Of a DNA stretch of 64,000 nucleotides, positions 58,501-64,000 are shown one piece after another. The stretch lies in assembly GCA_947462335.1 (NCBI GenBank), contig OX381717.1, forward strand, positions 13,569,166 through 13,633,165, written 5' to 3'. The DNA is from Harmothoe impar (taxonomy: Eukaryota; Annelida; Polychaeta; Phyllodocida; Polynoidae). The notes under the pieces are model-generated. The model saw only the letters and a list, made by a program, of their open reading frames with translations, did not search any database and had not been told where the DNA came from. The translations under genes were made by a program, and so were the position numbers. Position 1 is the first letter of the stretch. Every line of letters begins with the position of its first letter.

Positions 58501-61500
58501 TGTAAAAATATTCCGTTGAATATACAGAGAATCAGTGTAAAATTTAACGGTGATTCATCATAACATATGATTACGGTGAGGCAATGTAAAATCAATCAAT
58601 TTTACTTTGAATATCCGTAATCCAATACAGTGAAACACCGTTTATTTTTACAGTGAAACACAGTTTATTTTACGGTGAAGCTACGTTTAATTGATTTCAG
58701 TTTTATCACACCAGGTGGCAGTTTGGTTCATGAAGAGATTTTCCTGGATGCTAGGAACACCATTTTTGTGGTGATAAGAAATATATACAGATACAGCTGT
58801 AATGTTTGCTCTGTAGCCATCCTAGAGTGACGTCTGCTCATGAACTGGTATTACAAAGTGTCATGAAGCATTCTATGAGGCTTTCATAGACTAATTCCTA
58901 ATGATTAGGTCTGAAGTCTTGACACTAAGATAATATTGCTGATTGGAACCAAATTGGGTTTGGAACCATATTGAGCATGGAGTAGGTATAGGGAGATAAA
59001 TGAACTGAATAACACTGGGACAAATCAGTTAAATTACACAAAATACCATTACAATTATTGTTTAGGCACTGAATCAGAATACAGTGATGTTTTGTATTCT
59101 GTTAAAATAACGGTGATTCACAGTTCCGTAGAAATGACGGTGACTTTGGGAAAAAACGGTGACCGTGACAATAACGGTGAAAGTCTGGCTCCCAGTGTTG
59201 CCAGTGAATCACCGTTTTTTTAACGGTACTGAGAATCACTGTTAAAAAAATTCATAACGGAGATTTCTTGTTTCAAAATAGCGGCGACAGTTCCGTAAAA
59301 ATAACGGTGACTTAGGAAAAAACGGTGACCGTAAAAATAACGGTGAAAGTCCAGCACCCAGTGTTGCCAGTGAATCTCCGTTATTTTAACGGAAATTATT
59401 TTACAGTGTTGTTTAAACACCACAGGATGTCTACCAGTGGCGGAGTCTTATAACAGGGCGGCTTGTTGAACCACACTGTATGGACAATAGAGTATGTTAA
59501 ACTGCACTGTGGTGGTGTCAGAGGCCGGCCTATTTAAACACTACAGAGTTCTAATACAGGCTGTAGGGGTAATAGCACCTCAGACGCAACCTGGTTACTC
59601 AGGGTCTTAATTTTGAACGTTAGGTGTCTGAGACTGAGAGCTCTTATTTTGCAATGCTTCATCATGAGATGATCTATTTCCTTCATATTTCATACAGCTT
59701 CTGGGAGTCCACTTTCAGTGATGCGATGATGCCTGCCATGGTTGACCTGGTTTCGAACAACAGGACTCTGAAAGCCCTGCAGTAAGTAGACTTTAGTAGA
59801 TATGATTAGTTTAAACCCTTTAAGGGTGACATAATGCATTAATGCAACATGCCCTTTAATGTTATAATGCATTAAGGCAACCCTGGTGAGTAACTAGACA
59901 GTGTTGCGTTCAAGTATTATTCAGACCCTATGGGGACTAGACACTCCACATAGACACTAACCAACGGATTGGCATGATGCACCAATGCAACACATGGGGG
60001 TTATTCACCAGGGCTGCATTGGTGGATCATGATGACAACTGTCATATTCTAGTGACATGCCATCCTTAACCCTTTAAGGAGGGATGTTGCTAAAAGATTA
60101 CACTTGTCGTCATGATGCATCAATGCAACTCCAGTGAGTATCTCGCCAGTGCTGAATTGGTGCATCATGCCAACACTTGAGGAGTATCTCGATCCCTTAG
60201 AGTCGGCATGAAGCATTACGCTAACCCTTTGGGATTGATGCACTCCTAAAGGTATATGCTATGCTTATCCTTTTAAGGACGGATGTTGCTAAAAGATGAC
60301 ATTGGTTGTCATGATGCATCAATGCAGCCCGGGCAAGTAACTGGCCGGTGTCCATACAAAGTGTCAGTGTCAGTATCAGTGTCAGAGCGAAAGTCTGCAA
60401 TACCACCGAACATGACCCATACTTTCTGTGACATGTCAAAGTGAGGGTTAAACCTGAACATGTCCTATAGTTTCTGTGTAACGTCAAAGTGAAGATCAGC
60501 CCTGAACATGCCCCATACTTCCTGTTTAATGTCTAAGTGAAGGTCAGCCCTGAACATGCCCCATACTCCCTGTGTAATGTCAAAGTGAAGGTCAGCCCTG
60601 AACATGTCCCATACTTCCTGTGTAATGTCAAAGTGAAGGTCAGCCCTGAACATGTCCCATACTTCCTGTGTAATGTCAAAGTGAAGGTCAGCCCTGAACA
60701 TGTCCCATATTTCCTGTGTAATGTCAAAGTGAAGGTCAGCCCTGAACATGTCCCATACTCCCTGTGGAATGTCAAAGTGAAGGTCAGCCCTGAACATGTC
60801 CCATACTTCCTGTGCAATGTCAAAGTGAAGGTCAGCAGTACCTGACGGACACATTTTGACTAAAGTACCTACACCTAATGTCTCTCTATTGTACTCTCAT
60901 TTAAAGGCTCCACCAGAGCAGGTTTGGTGATGCAGCCATGATGAAACTACTAGGTGCTCTAACCACCAACACCTCCCTGCAGGACCTCAGGTACCTGTAT
61001 TACATAACTCTGACATCATCACACAATCTATATCAATACAAATTCCTAGAATTACCCAGCATGGTGATTTTAAACCTTAGAAGTCAGAGACAGACATCTT
61101 ACATTGCACCGTGTCATCATGAGTTGATGTATTCCCTTCATACTTCATACAGCATCATCAAGTCCACCCTGAGTGACGCAGTGGTGCCTGCCCTGGTAGA
61201 TCTGGTCACAAACAACGGAACTTTAAGAGCCCTGCAGTAAGTAGTCTTTAGTGGATATGATGAGTTTTAACCCTTTAAGGATAGCATAATGTGTTAATGC
61301 ATCATGCACTTTGATGTCATGATGCATTAAGGCAACCCTAGTGAGTAACTAGCCAGTGTTGTGTTCAAGTATTATTTAGACATTACATCGTCTATACACT
61401 CCTGATGGATTGGCATGATGAACAAATGCAACACATTGGGGTTACTCACTGGGGCTGTATTGGAGCATCATGATGACAAATATCATATCTTAGTGACCTA

Positions 61501-63840
61501 CAGTCTTTAAAGGGTTAACTGTAATGTTTGTAACATGACAGTATCGGTGCAGAAGTGATGGAACATCCATCCACCATGCACAATATAACTATGGTCAGCA
61601 TTACAACACAGTTGAGCTAAGGCCGGCATGGTACATGCCCCATACTCCCTGTGTAATGTCAAAGTGACGGTCAGCCCTGAACATGCCCCATACTCCCTGT
61701 GTAATGTCAAAGTGAAGGTCAGCCCTGAACATGTCCCATACTTCCTGTGTAATGTCAAAGTGAAGGTCAGCCCTGAACATGTCCCATACTTCCTGTGTAA
61801 TGTCAAAGTGAAGGTCAGCCCTGAACATGCCCCATACTTCCTGTGTAATGTCAAAGTGAAGGTCAGCCCTGAACATGCCCCATACTTCCTGTGTAATGTC
61901 AAAGTGAAGGTCAGCCCTGAACATGTCCCATACTTCCTGTGTGATGTCAAAGTGAAGGTCTGCCCTGATCATGTCCCATACTTCCTGTGTAATGTCAAAG
62001 TGAAGGTCAGCAGTACCTGACAGACACAGTTGGACTAAAGTACCTACCTTCTAATGTTTCTCTATTTTACTGTCGTTTAAAGGTTCCACAAGAGCTGCTT
62101 CAGTGATGCAGCCATGATGGAGCTGCTGGGTGCTTTAACCACCAACACCTCCCTCAAGGTCCTCAGGTACCTGTATTAAACAACTCTTGCATCATCTCAT
62201 TCGATGTGTCATTACAGTGTTAACAAATTGCGCAGCTTCACCCTTCATATGAACTTTATGTGGCATAAGCTGAGGCAATATACATAAGTAAGGAACTACA
62301 ATGTGATCTATATTAAAATACAATGAAGTTTACTCTGATACTAGTGTCCAATCTCAACTAAGGTATAACTCTTTCTTAAGAATGAATCAAGTTCTTAGAT
62401 GGACAAATGCCAATGCCCATTGATACTGTCTCTGATGTTTTTCACAGTTGGGGGCTGGCAAAGTATCCCATGAAGCCACAGGCTGAGTGGGATGCACGCC
62501 AGCACCCAAGAGTGAAATACATCAGAGCGGTATCAATGTAGTTGGCATTTGTGTATGTATATATTTTTTGATTTGAAGCCATTTAATCGAAGAAAAACAA
62601 CATTTCTTTATTAACCCATACTGTATTCAATGGGGGGGGGGGGGGCTCTTTTAGTACTTAAGCATAGTAAATCTCATATCTCAAAAATTAAATCTTACAT
62701 ACCCTTACAGTGTATGGAAAAGCCAGCTGTCGGACAAGGTGCTTCCAAGCCTGGTGGAATTGGTGACAAATAACACAGTTCTGGATACGCTGCAGTAAGT
62801 TATTCATATGTTTATTTGATTTTAGATTGAGTAATTTCGACCCCTTTAATACTCATAATGATCACTGACAGCTTTCCCTGAAATGTGAGGAAATAACTTT
62901 ATCGGTGTTTTGACGACAATTTTCTTACAACCCACATAAACACTTTTTGGTGAGTCACGAGAGTGTCCATACAAAAAAAAGTGTCCTATGGAATGTCAGT
63001 GTCAAAGCGAAAGTCTGCAAAACTATGAAACATGACCCATACTTTCTATGACATGTCAAAGTGAGGGTTAAGCCTTAACTTTGCCCATACTCCCTGTGTA
63101 ATGTCAAAGTGAAGGTCAGCCCTAAACATGCCCCATACTTCCTGTGTAATGTCAAAGTGAAGGTCAGCCCTGAACATGTCCCATACTCCCTGTGGAATGT
63201 CAAAGTGAAGGTCAGCCTGAACATGTCCCATAATCCCTGTGTAATGTCAAAGTGAAGGTCAGCCTGAACATGCCCCATACTCCCTGTGTAATGTCAAAGT
63301 GAAGGTCAGCAGTACCTGACGGACACAGTTGGACTAAAGTACCTACCTCCTAATGTTTCTCTATTTTACTCTCATTTAAAGGTTCCACAAGAGCTGCTTT
63401 AGTGATGCAGCCATGATGGAATTACTGGGTGCTCTAACCACCAACACCTCCCTCAAGGACCTCAGGTACCTGTATTAAACAACTCTTGCATCATCTCATT
63501 CGATGTGTCATTACAGTGTTAACAAATTGCGCAGCTTCACCCTTCATATGAACTTTATGTGGCATAAGCTGAGGCAATATTCTTAAGTCAGGAACTACAA
63601 TGTGATCTATATTAAAATGCTATGAAGTTTACTCTGATACTAGTGTCCAATCTTTACTAAGGTATAACTCTTTTTTAAGAATGAATCAGGTTCTTACATG
63701 GACAAATGCCAATGCCCATTGATACTGTCTCTGATGTTTTTTACAGTTGGGGGCTGGGAAAGTATCCCATGAAGCCACAGGCTGAGTGGGATGCACGCCA
63801 ACACCCAAGAGTGAAATACATCAAAGCGGTATCAATGTAG
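46468..63840 (+). CDS. Leucine-rich-repeat gene (ribonuclease-inhibitor/NLR type), multi-exon, 5' and 3' incomplete
   Basis: Eleven LRR exons are supported: 46468-46545 (78 bp) and ten of exactly 84 bp at 52159, 52578, 55366, 57881, 59698, 60907, 61153, 62083, 62711 and 63382. Two terminal exons lie at 62448 and 63747. Each LRR exon starts with the third base of a codon and ends with two, so any can be added or skipped without frame loss. Units are 28 residues of the form F-x-x-S-x-F-S/G-D-A-x-M-x-x-L-x-x-A-L-x-x-N-x-S-L-x-x-L-R, typical of RI-like LRRs in NLR immune receptors and RanGAP-like proteins. From 57881 on, A-type (MMKLLGALTTN) and B-type (VPALVDLVTNN) exons alternate as in ribonuclease inhibitor. 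No NACHT or other effector domain is visible, so the NLR label is only possible. Confidence 0.85.
46765..46907 (-). repeat. 3' LTR of the Gypsy element
   Basis: 143 bp, bounded by TG and CA. Differs from the other LTR by C/T in GATAGYGTGCG. Unusually short for Ty3/Gypsy, whose LTRs are commonly several hundred bases. Confidence 0.93.
47030..51079 (-). CDS. gag-pol: Gag-pol polyprotein of Ty3/Gypsy element (1349 aa)
   Basis: One uninterrupted frame with domains in the order gag, protease, reverse transcriptase, RNase H, integrase, as in Ty3/Gypsy. Gag region about 1-230; two zinc knuckles at about 233-270 (CNFC...HC and CNAC...HF...C). The protease region at about 325-350 has HQID followed directly by PVC, so the D-T/S-G active triad is missing. 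RT at about 490-665 has the ADD catalytic motif near 615. RNase H at about 735-850 has CDASGSGLGAAL and SDHKPL. Integrase has HTGHTG and CDVCQ zinc ligands, then GADLF and VTDNGPQF. Gag and pol are fused without a frameshift. A methionine-rich start leaves the exact initiator uncertain. No envelope gene. Confidence 0.95.
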   Translation of the reverse strand: MCIMPGDNDQAPPNQNVVAPPPYLPNIQLPHELDMDSTGMRERWLDWREDFERYLLLSGAGQQSLLFQSSALLQSVGFEARKIYKGFVYSANEDKTDPKVLIEKYDEYFVSETRDFIERLVFSRRKQEPQETFEQFLSALRFLASTCNFCNPTCRDARIMDRIISGHRSPKVRDKMRSKKTLDLAAVLIICRSEELDGETQKVVNGDMEAGVAKLSLVPRSDYRGGDKDIKQCNFCGNSHIMGRSHCPSWGKICNACQKENHFAGSKECSRLNPVHKGSHGKNKKKYHSHKKVHQVQPDSDGSSTEGSVSVVADVSAVSKSKAIYCKMVIDSTEVIHQIDPVCILPIKYVGGRPIRNESVTLRMWNGTCEAALGRVKIKVKNPKTKKYWNVDYVVVKDDTFMPLLSRNAAESMGLITVNYDTFEVCTVKSDILSEFSSVFDDKLGCLPGGPVHLTVNNDIDPVIRHARTLPESLNDDVCKELERHINEGTMCKVYRPTDWVNQMSIVKKKSGDIRVCVDPRYLNAALKREHYRLPVLDDVLLKLAGAKVFSVCDLKQGYHHVELDEEASYLTTFATPFGRYRWLRLPFGLNVSSEIFQKRLFLALEGLQGIQCVADDVIVYGSSQEEHDCNLRSLLTRCQLHGIKLNKDKCQFNVSEIKFLGHIVSASGLKVDPEKVEAITKMERPTDVAAVQRLKGTVTYLARYVPNLADVMKPITMLTHKDTEWCWSAPQEEAFNTLKKLLTEAPVLAFYNKDCDLVIQCDASGSGLGAALMQEGRPLAYASRALTPTETRYATIEKEMLAIVYSLEKWHQFTYGRPVIVHSDHKPLFSISKKPLDRAPKRLQSMLIRALAYDADVQYLEGKKMLIADTLSRAYLKGTENLNEAEFESVNAVTHLAMNDYHVTRIRAATSSDPILSLLKVTIQKGWPSKEDVPLLIGGYYGFRDELAVTDGLVFRGERLVIPNELRGEMLTELHTGHTGVESSLRRAREAVYWPGMNEDVKKSTQNCDVCQEYERAQQKEPLMPHEIPTRPWQRIGADLFTLKGKGYLVTVDYYSNFWEIDRLYDTTSKVVTQKIKARCASYGSPDEIVTDNGPQFIGSEFVRFIEKWRVTHVTSSPNHAQSNGKAESAVKAAKRLLKRTNRTGEDPYLAILSLRNTPQQGIGLSPAQRIMGRRTKTLLPTTASLLRPSQPPDITEKLKFSQARQKFYHDRTPKPLKALEEGDRVRAKPYQLGDKSWKTATISQRLDDRSYEIHTDAGQSLRRNRVQLQASHDLEKVTAGDNIEHTETPPTAPPVDEPLNTNQIPTGDLPVATQTPESPRNRSVRRSGRTSVTPHHLNDYVLNHKHQ
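51597..51739 (-). repeat. 5' LTR of the Gypsy element
   Basis: 143-bp partner of 46765-46907. On the minus strand it precedes the leader and the gag-pol start at 51079. Confidence 0.93.
52159..52242 (+). CDS. LRR exon 2
   Basis: Acceptor AAATTCCAG, donor GTAAGT. Encodes LPESPLTDDIVAGVCDLLQN and AVLREFL. 84 bp, same phase as its neighbours. Confidence 0.8.
52578..52661 (+). CDS. LRR exon 3
   Basis: Acceptor CCTTTACCAG, donor GTAGTT. Encodes FDKSSFSDAGMKAVLPALIT and NQSLQYIR, a near-consensus RI-type repeat. Confidence 0.88.
52801..53308 (-). mobile_element. Solo LTR, 508 bp
   Basis: Bounded by TGTAGGGG and CCCCTACA with CTAC on both sides (52797-52800, 53309-53312) as a 4-bp duplication. 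On the minus strand it has a TATATAAG box (about 53113) and, downstream, AATAAA (about 52868), the expected order of LTR promoter and poly(A) signals. No internal region remains, so it is probably the product of LTR-LTR recombination. Unrelated in sequence to the 143-bp LTRs nearby. Confidence 0.7.
53577..54220 (+). mobile_element. 5'-truncated LINE (non-LTR retrotransposon) fragment
   Basis: A 157-codon frame (53606-54079) begins YKYLGVTLDHELNCNKHI and continues with FVPTDILLIIYKTYALPLFDYAD and LQGIQNRCLKY. This is the C-terminal, post-catalytic part of a non-LTR reverse transcriptase (Jockey/CR1-like group). The catalytic palm is missing. After the stop, homologous sequence appears to go on in another frame (VAQVWNALHHTV), so a frameshift is likely. 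Lies in an intron of the LRR gene; dead on arrival. Confidence 0.8.
54221..54987. other. Intronic AT-rich stretch, possible LINE 3' end
   Basis: No coding or repeat structure is clear. It may include the LINE 3' untranslated region; the end could not be placed. Confidence 0.35.
54988..55170. mobile_element. 183-bp MITE, ATAAGCGC family
   Basis: Left TACCGTATTCGACGTTATAA then GCGC; right GGCGCTTATTACGTTGAATA then TGGTA. Arms of about 24 bp. A degenerate relative is at 8254-8450. Confidence 0.78.
55366..55449 (+). CDS. LRR exon 4
   Basis: Acceptor ATGTTTTACAG, donor GTGAGT. Encodes MGESGFTDEIIPSLIEFLTR and NETLTALQ, a B-type repeat. Confidence 0.87.
55450..57880. other. LRR-gene intron with short tandem words
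   Basis: No gene seen. Repeats of CATGATCACTTGCTGTA at 56975-57040 and degenerate GATGCACACAT words at 57660-57765. A single unit of the 48-bp minisatellite (CTGAACATGTCCATACTCCC) precedes the exon at 57881. Confidence 0.5.
57881..57964 (+). CDS. LRR exon 5 (A-type)
   Basis: Acceptor CTCATTTAAAG, donor GTACCT. Encodes FTKSRFGDAAMMKLLSALTH and NNSLTDLR. The upstream 80 bases are shared with the other A-type exons (60907, 62083, 63382), showing exon-plus-flank duplication. Confidence 0.92.
58310..58459. mobile_element. MITE, CCCAGYTAA family, copy 2
   Basis: Left CCCAGCTAATGAAAAAAACG, right AATGTTATATGTTTACTGGG. AACGTTAT-type words inside, as in 21460-21572. Confidence 0.7.
58498..59408. mobile_element. 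911-bp TIR element, CACTGTAAAAATA ends
   Basis: Left CACTGTAAAAATATTCCGTT, right AACGGAAATTATTTTACAGT G. The interior is built of repeated ACGGTGATTCAC, AACGGTGACCGT and TTTTTACAGTG words in both orientations. No coding frame. Non-autonomous. Confidence 0.7.
59698..59781 (+). CDS. LRR exon 6 (B-type)
   Basis: Acceptor TTTCATACAG, donor GTAAGT. Encodes FWESTFSDAMMPAMVDLVSN and NRTLKALQ. Confidence 0.9.
59815..60350. repeat. Intronic CTGGTGAGTTACT hairpin repeat, two copies
   Basis: Two successive units of TGATGCATCAATGCAACTCC, GTGAGTATCTCGCCAGTG and CATTGGTGCATCATG, each framed by ACCCTTTAAGG. They can fold on themselves. Same family as 45090-45292 and 61262-61515. Confidence 0.6.
60465..60840. 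repeat. 48-bp minisatellite array 1
   Basis: Seven to eight units of GCCCTGAACATGTCCCATAC then TTCCTGTGTAATGTCAAAGT then GAAGGTCA. It ends about 65 bases before the A-type exon at 60907. The period is a multiple of three, so open frames run through it on both strands; these are not called as genes. Confidence 0.93.
60907..60990 (+). CDS. LRR exon 7 (A-type)
   Basis: Acceptor CTCATTTAAAG, donor GTACCT. Encodes LHQSRFGDAAMMKLLGALTT and NTSLQDLR. Confidence 0.92.
61153..61236 (+). CDS. LRR exon 8 (B-type)
   Basis: Acceptor CTTCATACAG, donor GTAAGT. Encodes IIKSTLSDAVVPALVDLVTN and NGTLRALQ. The preceding intron is only 162 bp. Confidence 0.9.
61262..61515. repeat. Intronic CTGGTGAGTTACT hairpin repeat, further copy
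   Basis: TTAACCCTTTAAGGATAGCA, CTAGTGAGTAACTAGCCAGT and GGTTACTCACTGGGGCTG. Related to 59815-60350, at the same position after a B-type exon. Confidence 0.6.
61630..62012. repeat. 48-bp minisatellite array 2
   Basis: About eight units of the same 48-bp repeat, ending about 70 bases before the A-type exon at 62083. Units differ mostly at ATGTCCC/ATGCCCC and CTTCC/CTCCC. Confidence 0.93.
62083..62166 (+). CDS. LRR exon 9 (A-type)
   Basis: Acceptor GTCGTTTAAAG, donor GTACCT. Encodes FHKSCFSDAAMMELLGALTT and NTSLKVLR. Duplicated with flanks 1299 bases downstream. Confidence 0.92.
62448..62541 (+). CDS. Terminal exon of LRR gene, copy 1
   Basis: Acceptor GTTTTTCACAG. Joined in phase to the A-type exon it reads SWGLAKYPMKPQAEWDARQH, then a basic end (PRVKYIRAVSM) and TAG. 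The tail has Trp and Lys/Arg and no recognised domain. ATTAAA occurs about 140 bases on; no AATAAA was seen nearer. Inclusion would end the protein after this A repeat; skipping would join to the B exon at 62711. Confidence 0.6.
62711..62794 (+). CDS. LRR exon 10 (B-type)
   Basis: Acceptor CCCTTACAG, donor GTAAGT. Encodes VWKSQLSDKVLPSLVELVTN and NTVLDTLQ. Sits after the first terminal exon, so it is used only if that exon is skipped. Confidence 0.87.
63050..63315. repeat. 48-bp minisatellite array 3
   Basis: Five to six units of the 48-bp repeat, again ending about 65 bases before an A-type exon (63382). One or two units have lost single bases, shifting the open frames. Confidence 0.92.
63382..63465 (+). 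CDS. LRR exon 11 (A-type)
   Basis: Acceptor CTCATTTAAAG, donor GTACCT. Encodes FHKSCFSDAAMMELLGALTT and NTSLKDLR, one residue different from exon 9 (Asp for Val). Confidence 0.92.
63747..63840 (+). CDS. Terminal exon of LRR gene, copy 2
   Basis: Exact 1299-base offset copy of 62448-62541. Differences are Ala to Gly, Arg to Lys and one silent change; the frame and TAG are kept. Sequence through 64000 still matches the DNA after copy 1, so a further B-type exon is expected just outside the window. Confidence 0.6.
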
Positions 63841-64000
63841 TTGGCATTTGTGTATGTATATATTTTTTGATTTGAAGCCATTTAATCAAAGAAAAACAAC
63901 TTTTTTTTTCATTAACCCACACTGTATTCAATGGGGGGGGGGGGGCTCTTTTAATACTTAAGCATAGTAGATCTTATATCTCAAAAATTAAATCTTACAT

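Larger units (their letters stand above)
62083..64000. repeat. 1299-bp tandem module (A exon, terminal exon, G run)
   Basis: The A exon, intron, terminal exon and a 13-15-base G run (62631 and 63935) repeat at a constant 1299-base spacing and very high identity. The second copy runs off the window edge. Confidence 0.92.

Noticed and set aside
60465..62020. Open frames of 96-147 codons on both strands
   Set aside because: They are produced by the 48-bp minisatellite, whose period is a multiple of three; no start, splice or codon support.

Overview
This is animal genomic DNA with multi-exon genes, GT-AG introns and many transposon families. The best guess is a marine invertebrate deuterostome, probably amphioxus (Branchiostoma). 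The reasons are a Robo tail that keeps motifs shared with vertebrate ROBO1/2, a ribonuclease-inhibitor-type LRR gene built of one-repeat exons, and dense miniature transposons (MITEs). Species assignment is inference.

Layout. (1) 259-10013, + strand: nine exons for the cytoplasmic tail of a roundabout (Robo) axon-guidance receptor. The ectodomain and membrane span lie upstream of the window. The introns hold at least eight short inverted-repeat elements. (2) 10609-21101: the region just 3' of Robo is present as three tandem copies of 3.67-3.84 kb. Each copy carries two exon-like open segments whose splice phases fit Robo donors; both are broken only in copy 2. (3) 21102-25130: non-coding DNA full of MITEs, including hAT-like, Harbinger-like and G-run families. 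(4) 25135-40290: a nested palindromic region. Diverged inverted arms flank a 9545-bp element (28638-38182) with nearly identical 712-bp terminal inverted repeats (TIRs), a 6-bp target duplication (TGCGTG) and AGTAGT termini. The TIRs carry an ordered array of CCAAT, E2F-like, E-box and ETS-like sites. The interior has no recognisable protein gene but several structured, RNA-like repeats. This is the best candidate for something undescribed. (5) 40291-44280: spacer with three or more TIR elements. (6) 44281 to the right edge, + strand: an LRR gene of 84-bp exons (28 residues each, alternating A and B types). Its introns hold a satellite-bearing transposon, a young intact-looking Ty3/Gypsy element (46765-51739, minus strand), a solo LTR, a LINE 3' fragment and three 48-bp minisatellite arrays. 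The last 1.3-kb module, which includes its own stop-containing terminal exon, is tandemly duplicated and appears to continue past the window.

No bacterial features, CRISPR array, rRNA or convincing tRNA were seen. Exon boundaries come from splice consensus plus phase agreement. Families were recognised by motif, without any search.
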